From Planctomycetaceae bacterium (GTDB lineage: Bacteria; Planctomycetota; UBA1135; GCA-002686595): 64,000 bases of DNA. This document shows, piece by piece, positions 25,274 to 33,656 of the stretch. The notes below the pieces were generated by a model. The model was not told the origin of the DNA, did not search any database, and saw only the letters and a list, made by a program, of their open reading frames with translations. Numbering within the stretch: the first letter of the stretch is position 1; each line of letters starts with the position of its first letter. The DNA is taken from positions 1 through 64,000 of the forward strand of contig WYBT01000041.1 in the NCBI GenBank assembly GCA_011525785.1, in the 5' to 3' direction. Made by a program: the position numbers and the translations under genes.

Positions 25274-27871
25274 ATGCGCCACGTCCACCTGATCGCACTC
25301 GCCTGTGGGCTCGTCGTCGCGTTGATCGCTGTGCTCCTGCTCGCTGGAGGGGGCGCGGCCGGCGCTCCCAGTCCAGTAGCCGCTGCGACGCGCGAGCGGC
25401 CGCGCTCGACGGCTGCACCGTCCGTGGAGTCGCTCGCAAGCGACGCTGCTGACGCGCAGGCCCAGCGCGCCGCCGCAGCGGGCTCGGGCGAGCAACTCCT
25501 CTCCGCGTCGACCCTCGCGGTGGGCCCGCGCGGAGTGCAGATCCTCCCCGTGATGGGCGCAGGCCGCCGGACCGTCGAGCCGGTCGAGTTGTGGTGGTGG
25601 CCCGAAGACGGCGGCGACTCCAGTGCTGACAACGCGTCGTTTTCCGGCCTGCTGCAGGAGTGCCGGATGGATGCGGCGTTGAGCGCGCGAGCCCAACGCA
25701 TCGCCGCTGACGAGCAGGGACGCTTCTTTGCGCCCGCGCCGAAGGCCGAGGGCGTTGTGATCGCGCGCTCGAGCGAGCTGTGGGGCTACGCCTCGCTCGA
25801 CGCGCAGAGCGACGATCCGACGTACGTTGTGTGCGAGCCCGACGCGACGCTTCAAGTGCGAGTCATCGACGGCGGCGGCGCAGCGGTTGAAGGCGTTAGG
25901 GTCGCACTGCGCCAGCACTACCACGGGCAGTTCTTCCACGACCACGGCGTCGCGCTGACGGACGCGCAGGGGCTCGCGCGACTGCCGCACTACCGCGCGC
26001 TGATCGACGGCGACTGGGATTTCTCCGCGCGCTACTCGATCGCGATCGCCGAGCCGCTGAGCGCCGAAGTCGCGCGCCTGATCGACGTCACCGCGCCTCC
26101 AACCGAGCTCGTCGAGCTCGTGCTGCCGCCGGTGGGGAGCGTCGAAGTCGAGTTCGAAGGCGCGTCGGCGCACTTGCGCGCCGGACTGGAGCTGCTCGAG
26201 TTCGGCGCGACGCCGCCCGAGGACCACGACGAGCGCTTCGCCGACGGCCGCCGCGACCTCAGCGCCGCTCGCGTGCGCTTCCCGTTCGTCGGTGTGGGCC
26301 GCGAACTCGTGCCTTGGAGCTTCCAGTCCGGCGAGCAACGGCCGCACGACGAAGCGCGCCGGCTCGGGCCCGTCCGCGCGGGCGATGAAGTGCGGCTGCG
26401 CGTGCGCTTGCTCGTTCCGGAGCAGGCCTCGACGACGCGCTTGACCGGGCGTGTGATCAACCAGGCGGGCGACGCGCTGGCGCAGGTCCGGCTGAGAGTG
26501 TCGATCCAGTGCGAAGGCGGGGATGACACGACCTACCAGGTGATCGGATCTCGATCCGACGCGGCGGGCCGCTTCTCGGTCCCGTGCTCGCTGCCCTGCG
26601 ACGTGCCTGTGCAAGTCAGGTTGAACGGCGAGCACAGTGACGGGCGGAGTTTCGCGACCGTCGGACGAGGCGTGGCCGTTCCGCTCGACGCGAGCGCCTT
26701 CGAGCTGGGGGACCTGCGGGTCGTCGAATCGACCTTGCTCGCAGCCGGCAAGGTCGTCGAGCGCGCCGGTGCGCCCGTGCCCCGTGCGGAGGTCGACGTG
26801 TTCGAGCGCGTCGACCACGTGCGCGCGAACGGTGAATCCTGGGTCGAGTGGCGCACGCACGCGCGCGGTGTGCGCGCCGATGAGCACGGCGCCTTCACGT
26901 TCTGGGGTGAGGCCGTCGGCGGGCGTGTGTGGCTGCAAGCGCGCTCCCGGGCGCGGCGCTCGAATCTGACGCGCGTCGAGCGCGGGCAAAGCGATGTCGT
27001 GCTGGTGCTCGAGCGCGACGGCGCCATCGCGGGCCGCGTGCTGCTGCCGCCGCTTGCGCCGACTGACTTCGTGTACGTGACGGCCACGTCCCGCATCCGC
27101 AACTTCCACGCACTCGCGCCGGACGAGGACTGGAACGCGAGGCTCGACACCAACGGCGAGTTCCTGCTCGCGGGGCTGCCGCCGGACGAGTACGAGATCA
27201 ACGTCTACCACGACGGTCGCGACGCTGCGCTCGAGACGATCGAGCGAGTCGTGGTGAAGGAGCACGCGACCACACGCGATGCGCGGCTCGACCCGCTCGA
27301 TTTGCGGGGGCTCGACGAGCTGTTCGTGGTCGAGATCTTTGCTCCGGAAGGCCGACCGCTCGGCGCGGTCAACGAACTCGAGCACGGCGAGAGCGCCGAC
27401 GACGCCTGGGAGAACGAACACACGGGGCATCGATTGATCCTGCATCGCGATGGGCCGCCTCTGTGGATCGTCGCTGACGGCTGTGCGTTCCAGGAGCTCA
27501 TCCCCGCCTCGACGCCGGCGCGAATCACGTTGCAGCGTGCTCCCCGCGTGCGCGTGCGCCTGGACGAAGCGCTGGCCCCGCTGCCCGAGGAACTCGAAAT
27601 CGGCGTCGCGATCACCAGCCCCGGAGAACCGGCGTGGCTGAGCGAGTTCTACGCTGACGAGCTGCACTTCGGCGCGGCGCGGGTCGGTGTGGGCACGCTG
27701 CGGCGCGTCGGAGCTCTCAAAGCGACCCTCTGGCTCTACGGCGAGGACTCGATCGCTCTGCCCGCACAGTTCCTCGGCGCGGCGCGCGTCGTGGCGGTCA
27801 GCGCGCAGCAGGAACTCGTGATCACCTGCGATCCGGCGCAGCTCGCCGAGGCGCTCGAGGAGCTGCGTTGA
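25274..27871 (+). CDS. Membrane-anchored carboxypeptidase-regulatory-like protein, long paralog B
   Basis: Predicted 865 aa, starting 127 nt after its paralog. The N-terminal helix (LIALACGLVVALIAVLLLAG) anchors it. The body follows the paralog's order: VELWWWPEDGG, DEQGRFFAPAPKAEGVV, LQVRVIDGGGAAVEGVRVAL, then GRVINQAGDALAQVRLRV, GAIAGRVLLPPLAP and NGEFLLAGLPPDEYEI, ending near LGAARVVAVSAQ. These are stacked carboxypeptidase-regulatory-like or prealbumin-like folds. The two genes have the same length and domain order but have diverged well below trivial identity, so the duplication is not recent. Function beyond a scaffold or binding role cannot be given. Confidence 0.83.
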   Translation: MRHVHLIALACGLVVALIAVLLLAGGGAAGAPSPVAAATRERPRSTAAPSVESLASDAADAQAQRAAAAGSGEQLLSASTLAVGPRGVQILPVMGAGRRTVEPVELWWWPEDGGDSSADNASFSGLLQECRMDAALSARAQRIAADEQGRFFAPAPKAEGVVIARSSELWGYASLDAQSDDPTYVVCEPDATLQVRVIDGGGAAVEGVRVALRQHYHGQFFHDHGVALTDAQGLARLPHYRALIDGDWDFSARYSIAIAEPLSAEVARLIDVTAPPTELVELVLPPVGSVEVEFEGASAHLRAGLELLEFGATPPEDHDERFADGRRDLSAARVRFPFVGVGRELVPWSFQSGEQRPHDEARRLGPVRAGDEVRLRVRLLVPEQASTTRLTGRVINQAGDALAQVRLRVSIQCEGGDDTTYQVIGSRSDAAGRFSVPCSLPCDVPVQVRLNGEHSDGRSFATVGRGVAVPLDASAFELGDLRVVESTLLAAGKVVERAGAPVPRAEVDVFERVDHVRANGESWVEWRTHARGVRADEHGAFTFWGEAVGGRVWLQARSRARRSNLTRVERGQSDVVLVLERDGAIAGRVLLPPLAPTDFVYVTATSRIRNFHALAPDEDWNARLDTNGEFLLAGLPPDEYEINVYHDGRDAALETIERVVVKEHATTRDARLDPLDLRGLDELFVVEIFAPEGRPLGAVNELEHGESADDAWENEHTGHRLILHRDGPPLWIVADGCAFQELIPASTPARITLQRAPRVRVRLDEALAPLPEELEIGVAITSPGEPAWLSEFYADELHFGAARVGVGTLRRVGALKATLWLYGEDSIALPAQFLGAARVVAVSAQQELVITCDPAQLAEALEELR

Positions 27872-28179
27872 GGTGCGCTCGCGCCGAAAAATCTCGCTCT
27901 TGGCGGCGCGCCGCGCTCACACGACGCATACACGCGGCGTAGTGCCGCCGCCGTCCGCGCGTCGTGCTCGAGCTCTGGTGCGCGCTCGCCTTTGGAACGG
28001 GACGCGGCGGGCGAGTGCTCGCCGTGAGTTCGCTCCAGCGCTCGACCGGCGCGCGGACGGCCTCCACAATAACGGCTCCTGGGGTTCGCGCGGGGCGCGC
28101 CCCGCGTGGTCCCGAGCCCAGCTCGCACTGGGCATCTAGCGGGCGCGTTCGCACGGACTGCACTACGAAGGAGAGATCC
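27872..28179. other. 308-nt intergenic stretch with an 18-bp perfect palindrome
   Basis: No credible gene was seen. The GC-rich self-complementary sequence cgcggggcgcgccccgcg lies at 28089-28106, about 75 nt before the ATG at 28180. It could be the terminator of the preceding paralog pair, an operator, or a leader hairpin. AAGGAG at 28168-28173, six bases before the ATG, is a strong ribosome site for the downstream gene. Confidence 0.5.
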
Positions 28180-29922
28180 ATGTTTCGACTCGCAGCCAGC
28201 TCGCTCGAGCCTTCGCTTCGGCGCGCGCGCATCGGCGCTGCGTTGCTGCTCGCACTCTCAGCGCCGGTCCCGGGTTTTGCGTTCCAAGACCGGCTCGCCG
28301 CGGCGACGAAGCTGATCGAGTCGGGCAAGCCCAAGGCGGCGCTCAAGGACCTCGAGAAGTACGTGCGCGACTTCCCCGCGCAGCCCGAGGGCTGGATCGT
28401 GTTCGGACGCGCGCTGCACGAGGCCGAGCGGCCGGCGGAGGCGCTCGAGAAGCTGCGCCACGCCAGCCAGCTCACCGGCGGCATGCCGCTCGCCGCGTAT
28501 CACGCTGCGCGCGCCTGCGATCAGCTCCAAAAGCTCGACGAAGCCTTCGACTGGCTCGATCGCGCGATCGATGCGGGCTTCGACAACTGGGCGCTCCTGC
28601 GCAGCGACAAGGACCTCGAGCATTGCCGCGCCGACGAGCGCTTCAACTACCGCGTGCCGTTCAGCGTCGACCCCAAGAAGCCCTTCGTCGAGCCGGTGGT
28701 CGTGCTCCACGACCTCTACGGCGAGTTGACCGAGGGCCGCTTCGGCTGGTCGGCGGCGGACATGGGAGATGTCGACGGCGACGGCGTGGCGGACTTCGCG
28801 GTGGGCGCGCCGCTCCACACCGATCAGTTCAAGCAGGGCGGCAAGGTGTACGTGTTCTCCGGCAACAACGGCCGCGAGATCCACGGCGCGAGCGCCTCGG
28901 ACGACGAGCTCATGGGTTGGTCGATCGGTCTCACCGGCGACGTCAACAAGGACGGCAAGCGCGACTTCTGGGCCGCCGCGCCGGGCCAGAACGGCTTGAC
29001 GGGCGCGGTGTACGTGATGACCTGCGCCGACGGCGTGCAGCTCAAGCGTCTGCCGGGCCAGGGCACGAACGATCGCTTCGCGGAGTTCGTCTGTCCGCTG
29101 GGCGATCTCGACGGCGACGGCATCGACGAGCTGGTGATCGCGGCGCCGGGCAACGACGCCATGGGCGAGGACACCGGCCGCATCTACGTCGCCTCGCTGG
29201 TCGACGGCGGCGTGTTCGCGACCTTCGAAGGCAAGGCGCCGCTCGACCGGCTCGGCGGCGGGGGACTGGCGGCGTGGATGAACGGCAAGGAGCTGCGCAT
29301 CGCGGCCGGCGCGAGCAAGGCGGGCGAGGACCGCAAGGGCCTGATCTACGTGTGGTCGTCGCTCGAGAAGTCCGAGCCGCGCGTCCTGTCCGGCGACGCA
29401 GCCGCGCGCGCGCGCGCTGGGCGGCTGTCCTATGCGCTCGATTTCGACGGCGACGGCGAGCGCGACCTGTTCGCCAGCGACGAGATCCTCGACACGCCCT
29501 CGTTCGCGTCTTCGCAGCTGTGGGCCTGGTCGGGCAAGAGCGGCGAGCTGCTCCTCAAACTCGCCTCGCCGCTGTCGGGCGACGCCTTCGCGCGCACGCT
29601 GACGCCAGCCTTCGACATCGACGGCGACGGCCGGCCCGAGCTCGCGATCGGCGCGTGGCGCAGCAAGCGCGGCGGTCCCTACGCGGGCTCGGTGTCACTG
29701 CACTCGGGCGACGCGTCTGCCAAGGGCAAGGTCGTGGCGCGCATCACCGGCGGCCTCGCGCACGCCGGCATCGGCTTCACCGTGACGCCGCTCTCGGACA
29801 TGGACGGCGACAAGCTGCCCGAGCTGCTCGTCAGCGCGCCCTTCGACACCTCGCGCGGCCCGCGCGCCGGCCGCGTGTGGGTCATCGCGGGCAATTCGCT
29901 GCGCGCGCAGGCGGCGAAGTAG
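28180..29922 (+). CDS. Exported TPR plus FG-GAP (integrin-alpha-like) repeat protein
   Basis: Predicted 580 aa. The start is fixed by AAGGAG six nt before the ATG; the signal peptide runs to about PGFAFQD. Residues about 35-155 form TPR helices (ATKLIESGKPKAALKDLEKY, ALHEAERPAEALEKLR, ACDQLQKLDEAFDWLDRAI). From about 180 onward FG-GAP repeats follow, each with a calcium-loop phrase such as DVDGDGVADFAVGAP, DLDGDGIDELVIAAP, DFDGDGERDLF, DIDGDGRPELAIGA and DMDGDKLPELLVSAP, making a seven-blade integrin-type propeller. It should lie outside the cytoplasm and bind Ca2+. The TPR part suggests a partner protein. It converges on the FG-GAP gene at 29989. Confidence 0.87.
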   Translation: MFRLAASSLEPSLRRARIGAALLLALSAPVPGFAFQDRLAAATKLIESGKPKAALKDLEKYVRDFPAQPEGWIVFGRALHEAERPAEALEKLRHASQLTGGMPLAAYHAARACDQLQKLDEAFDWLDRAIDAGFDNWALLRSDKDLEHCRADERFNYRVPFSVDPKKPFVEPVVVLHDLYGELTEGRFGWSAADMGDVDGDGVADFAVGAPLHTDQFKQGGKVYVFSGNNGREIHGASASDDELMGWSIGLTGDVNKDGKRDFWAAAPGQNGLTGAVYVMTCADGVQLKRLPGQGTNDRFAEFVCPLGDLDGDGIDELVIAAPGNDAMGEDTGRIYVASLVDGGVFATFEGKAPLDRLGGGGLAAWMNGKELRIAAGASKAGEDRKGLIYVWSSLEKSEPRVLSGDAAARARAGRLSYALDFDGDGERDLFASDEILDTPSFASSQLWAWSGKSGELLLKLASPLSGDAFARTLTPAFDIDGDGRPELAIGAWRSKRGGPYAGSVSLHSGDASAKGKVVARITGGLAHAGIGFTVTPLSDMDGDKLPELLVSAPFDTSRGPRAGRVWVIAGNSLRAQAAK

Positions 29923-29988
29923 CGGCGCGTTCGGAGTCGAGCAGGGTCGCTCGCGCGCGGGACGCGCTTTCCCTGCCAACGATCGAAA

Positions 29989-31563
29989 TCAGGGCGCGAA
30001 CGTGATCGAGACCGCGCTCGAGGTGCGAACGCGAGCGCTCGGCGCGGCGGCCGGGTATAGCAGCACGAACTGCGTGTGCAGCGTGTCGCCCGGCGCAACG
30101 CCGAGCGCCGAGATGCGCTCGCGCGACCAGTCGTGCCGGATGGACTCGTCGCACTGCGAGCCGCCAATGGCGATGCGCTCGGTCTCGAGTAGGACGCGGC
30201 GCCCGCCGACGCACAGGTCCGTGAGTCCGATCGGGTTCGACACCGCCGCAGTTCCGACGACGAACAGGACGCGCGAGCCCTGCGGCACGCATTCGGCGGT
30301 CGAGACAAGTCGATCGCCCACGCTGAGGCTCGTGCTGCCGGCAAGGTTGTGTGCGAACTCGTACACGCCCGATGGAGGCGGTGGCGGCGTGCAACTCGCG
30401 ATCGGCGCCGGTTGCCCCAAGAGAATGGCGCTCTGGAGCATGAATCCGTGGGGGAGGTAGATATCGGTGCTTCCCAGGTCGCCGAAGCCGTCGCCATTCA
30501 TGTCGCCCAGGTCGTCAACGCCCAAGGCGACGGCTCCGAGCTGTCCAACGATCTGACTCGTAGCCGTGGAGTAGATCGGCCAGCTTCCCTGCGAGTTCGT
30601 GCGCGCGGCGTAGTCCGCGACCCCATCCCGATCGACATCTCCGCAGCACACCGCGTGCGCCATCCAGCCCACTGGCCATCCCGACGAGGTCAACGGAGAG
30701 ATCGTGTGCAGCAGCTGCCCCGTCGCGCTCGAGAACACTCGCCAGCTGAGTGTTCCGGCGAGCGGTTCGCCCGACAAAACCACCGGCTCCGCGAACCCGT
30801 CCTGGTCGTGATCGCAGCCGAGGCGAACGAAGTAACCAAATCCAGGGTCCGGAGCGGGGAGTGTCAGGTCGCGCAAGATCGCGTCGTCGGCGCCGCTGTG
30901 GACGCGCGCCACGCCTGTGCCGCCGACGACCAAGTCAGAATGACCATCGCCGTTCAGGTCACCGATCACCTGGACTTGGAACCACTGTCGACCTGGATAG
31001 CTGCGCAAGGGCGCGCCGCTCGCGCCGGAGTGGACGCGGATGAAGTGCGGCGCCATCGCTCCTTGCGAGAAGTCGACGAGGAGGTCCGTAACGCCGTCGC
31101 CGTCGACATCGCCCGCGGACTCGGCGCGCGTAGGATTGGACGCCTCGCCCAGCGGCGCCGTGAAGGTCAAGAGCGGCGCTCCTGTCACGCCCGAGAGCAC
31201 GCGCACGCCGCTCTGGAGGTGAGGCCCGCGGAACAGCGTCAGCGCCACCTCCTCGACCCCGTCGCCGTCCATGTCCGGGATCGGGGCGACGTTCCTGATG
31301 ACGACTCGCGCGTCCGGCACAGGCGTGTACGTGCGCAGCACCCTGCGGATGTCGCGCGAGGACTCCGTCCAACAACGGAAGTCGTTGCGAAACAGAAAGT
31401 CCCTCCGCCCGTCGCCATCCATGTCGGAGATACTGCGGAACTGGATTGGCGCGTGGGCCCGATCTAGCCAATAGGGACCGTGCCAGCGGACCAGCGTCGC
31501 CTGCGCGGCCGACGTGGAAGCGCACAAGGAAACGGCCAGCAGGACAAGGCACAGCGAGCGCAT
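29989..31563 (-). CDS. Secreted FG-GAP repeat protein with a distinct C-terminal beta domain
   Basis: Predicted 524 aa. GGAGG lies about 6 nt upstream of the ATG; the signal peptide ends near STSAAQA. FG-GAP repeats carry calcium loops DMDGDGRRDFLFRN, DMDGDGVEEVALTL, DVDGDGVTDLLVDF, DLNGDGHSDLVVGG, DHDQDGFAEPVV, DVDRDGVADYAAR and DMNGDGFGDLGS, about seven blades. After a Pro run (TPPPPPS, about 400) the last ~120 residues form a separate beta domain (VPQGSRVLFVVGTAAVSN, ALGVAPGDTLHTQFVLLYP). It is unlike the four-Cys module of the other secreted proteins, though the chain ends in a similar SSAVSITFAP strand. Likely an extracellular Ca2+-binding propeller. Confidence 0.85.
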   Translation of the reverse strand: MRSLCLVLLAVSLCASTSAAQATLVRWHGPYWLDRAHAPIQFRSISDMDGDGRRDFLFRNDFRCWTESSRDIRRVLRTYTPVPDARVVIRNVAPIPDMDGDGVEEVALTLFRGPHLQSGVRVLSGVTGAPLLTFTAPLGEASNPTRAESAGDVDGDGVTDLLVDFSQGAMAPHFIRVHSGASGAPLRSYPGRQWFQVQVIGDLNGDGHSDLVVGGTGVARVHSGADDAILRDLTLPAPDPGFGYFVRLGCDHDQDGFAEPVVLSGEPLAGTLSWRVFSSATGQLLHTISPLTSSGWPVGWMAHAVCCGDVDRDGVADYAARTNSQGSWPIYSTATSQIVGQLGAVALGVDDLGDMNGDGFGDLGSTDIYLPHGFMLQSAILLGQPAPIASCTPPPPPSGVYEFAHNLAGSTSLSVGDRLVSTAECVPQGSRVLFVVGTAAVSNPIGLTDLCVGGRRVLLETERIAIGGSQCDESIRHDWSRERISALGVAPGDTLHTQFVLLYPAAAPSARVRTSSAVSITFAP

Positions 31564-31678
31564 GGGGGACCTCCAGTCGCGCTTCAAGACAAGCTCCATG
31601 CCGCGACGGCGCCTCGCCTTCACGCTCGCGCGAACGCGGCGCAAGCGTGCGGGTTCGCACGGAGCGGTGCGCGAGCGC

Positions 31679-33592
31679 TCACACGATCGGTCGCCGCGCG
31701 AGGCCCAGCGGGCGCAGCATCGCGCTCTTCTTGCGCTGGTGGCCCTGCATGCGGCGCAGGATGTCGTCGAGCGCGCTGAGCGCCGAGTCGATGTGCGGGC
31801 CCTTGTTGAGCATCACGCACTCGGCGCGTTCGGCGCTGGCGGCGTCGGTGATCTCGGCGCGCGACGGGCGGCCTTCGCGCGCCATCGTCTCGAGCACCTG
31901 CGTGGCCCAGATCACCGGCACGTGCGCGGCCTCGCAGATCCACAGGATCTCTTCTTGGACTTCGGCGAGGCGCTCGAAGCCGCACTCGACCGCCAGATCG
32001 CCGCGCGCGATCATCACGCCGTCGCACGGGCTCTGCATCGACGCGAGCAAGAGCTGCGGGAGGCGCTCGAAGGCGCGGCGCGTCTCGATCTTGAGCACGA
32101 TGCCCAGGTCCGGCCGGCCCAACTCGGCCAGGCGCGTTTCGAGCTCTTGCACGTCGGAGGGCGAGTGCACGAACGAGAGCGCGACAGCGTCGGCGTGCTC
32201 GACCACGAACGGCAGGTCGGCCAGGTCCTTGGCCGTGAAGGCCGGCAGCGCGAGGTCGGTGTCGGGCAGATTGATGCCCTTGTCGGCGCGCAGCTTGGCG
32301 CCCGCGCCGCGCGCGGAGGTGATCTCGACCTCGAGCGCTTCGACGCTCGCTGCGACGACGCGTCCGCCGATCTTGCCGTCGTCGAGCCACACGCTCTCGC
32401 CGACGCGGACGTGCTCGAACACCTCGGGCAGCGTGCAGCCGATGCGCGCCGGTGCGAGCACGCGGCCGCGTCGGTCGAGCTGCGCCGCGCGACCCGGCTC
32501 GAGCGAGCGGGTCAGCACGAGCCGGTCGCCCTGGCGCAGGCGCAGCTCGCCGGGCAGCGGATCGAGCGCTCCGATGCGCGTGGCGCCGGCCGCGCTGCGC
32601 ACGCCGCGCCGCCGCAGCACGAGGCCGGGTACGAAGTAACTGGTCGAGTCGCACTCGCACAGCGCGCCGCCGCGTGTGCGCTTGACCACGCGCAGCGAGC
32701 GCTCGGCTTCGCGCGCGTCGCGGAATTCGATCTGCGCGCCCGCTTCGAGCGTCGCGAGCCAGTTCGCGTCGACGGGCAGGGCCACGCCGCAATCGGCGGG
32801 CGCAGGCGCCGGCGCGGACTGCGCCGTGAGCCACACGCGCGCCGGGGCCAGCACCCGCCCCAGCGCATCGCGCTCGGGCCGCGCTTTGGCGACTGCCGGC
32901 CCGTTCTCCACCGGCCCGGTGCGCAGCTTGGGGCCCGCGAGGTCCATGAAGATGCGGCACGAACGCCCCGCGCGCTCTGCGCCGCGGCGAACGTTGTTCA
33001 CGATGCGCTCCCACTGCTGCGGCGAGCCGTGCGCGCAGTTGATGCGCGCGAGGTCCATGCCGCGCGCGATCCACTGCTCGACGCGCGCGGAGTCCTCCGC
33101 TGCTTCGTCGGGCATGGTCAGCAGGATGCGCACGCGCCGCTCGACGCGCGACGGGCCGAGCAGCGCGTCGGCGTGCCGCTCGAGGATGCGGTCGCCCTGC
33201 CCGATGCCCACGCATTTGGAGCGCGCGGCGGACGCGAGCGCGCTGTCGGCGCCAAGTCGCGCCACGATGTTCGTCAGCGCGTCGATCGAGGCCATCGCAT
33301 GCGCCTCGCAGCGCCCCAGTGAAGACAGTCCGAAGTGGCTGAGCTGCGTCTGGAGGGCGCGCAGGTCGCGCGCGCGCAGCGCCAGGTAGTGCAGCAGATT
33401 GCGCGCGCTCAGCTCGTAGGAGGGATGGATCTTGGGATGGCCGCGAAAGCCCAACTCTTCGAGCCGCTCCATGTCGGCGCGGATCTCGGCCAGTTCCGAG
33501 GCGATTTCGGACAGCGTGCGCTCGTCGAGCGAGCGCGCGGGTGCGGTGCGGGGCGACGACGGACGGCTGCGGGACGCGATCTTGCGCTTCAC
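31679..33592 (-). CDS. Pyruvate kinase-like protein with N-terminal extension and no C-terminal domain
   Basis: Predicted 637 aa from the GTG at 33592. An ATG at 33658 is in frame but would overlap the start of the divergent gene, so I prefer the GTG; this start is uncertain. The first ~150 residues are helical and not part of classic pyruvate kinase. The catalytic barrel follows: RINCAHGSPQQWERIVNNVR, MDLAGPKLRTG, a long beta insert (B-domain-like), WLDDGKIGG, KGINLPDTDLALPAFTAKD, VALSFVHSPSD, VLKIETR, MIARGDLAVE (catalytic loop) and WATQVLETM. The chain ends about 35 residues after the ATQxLE region and lacks the C-terminal allosteric domain of the family. It may be a non-allosteric or diverged enzyme. 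Confidence 0.82.
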   Translation of the reverse strand: MKRKIASRSRPSSPRTAPARSLDERTLSEIASELAEIRADMERLEELGFRGHPKIHPSYELSARNLLHYLALRARDLRALQTQLSHFGLSSLGRCEAHAMASIDALTNIVARLGADSALASAARSKCVGIGQGDRILERHADALLGPSRVERRVRILLTMPDEAAEDSARVEQWIARGMDLARINCAHGSPQQWERIVNNVRRGAERAGRSCRIFMDLAGPKLRTGPVENGPAVAKARPERDALGRVLAPARVWLTAQSAPAPAPADCGVALPVDANWLATLEAGAQIEFRDAREAERSLRVVKRTRGGALCECDSTSYFVPGLVLRRRGVRSAAGATRIGALDPLPGELRLRQGDRLVLTRSLEPGRAAQLDRRGRVLAPARIGCTLPEVFEHVRVGESVWLDDGKIGGRVVAASVEALEVEITSARGAGAKLRADKGINLPDTDLALPAFTAKDLADLPFVVEHADAVALSFVHSPSDVQELETRLAELGRPDLGIVLKIETRRAFERLPQLLLASMQSPCDGVMIARGDLAVECGFERLAEVQEEILWICEAAHVPVIWATQVLETMAREGRPSRAEITDAASAERAECVMLNKGPHIDSALSALDDILRRMQGHQRKKSAMLRPLGLARRPIV

Positions 33593-33656
33593 GAAACCCG
33601 TGATTGGAGCAAAGCTAGCGGCGCCGCGCACGATCGCGCGGGTTGAGTCGCGCCCC

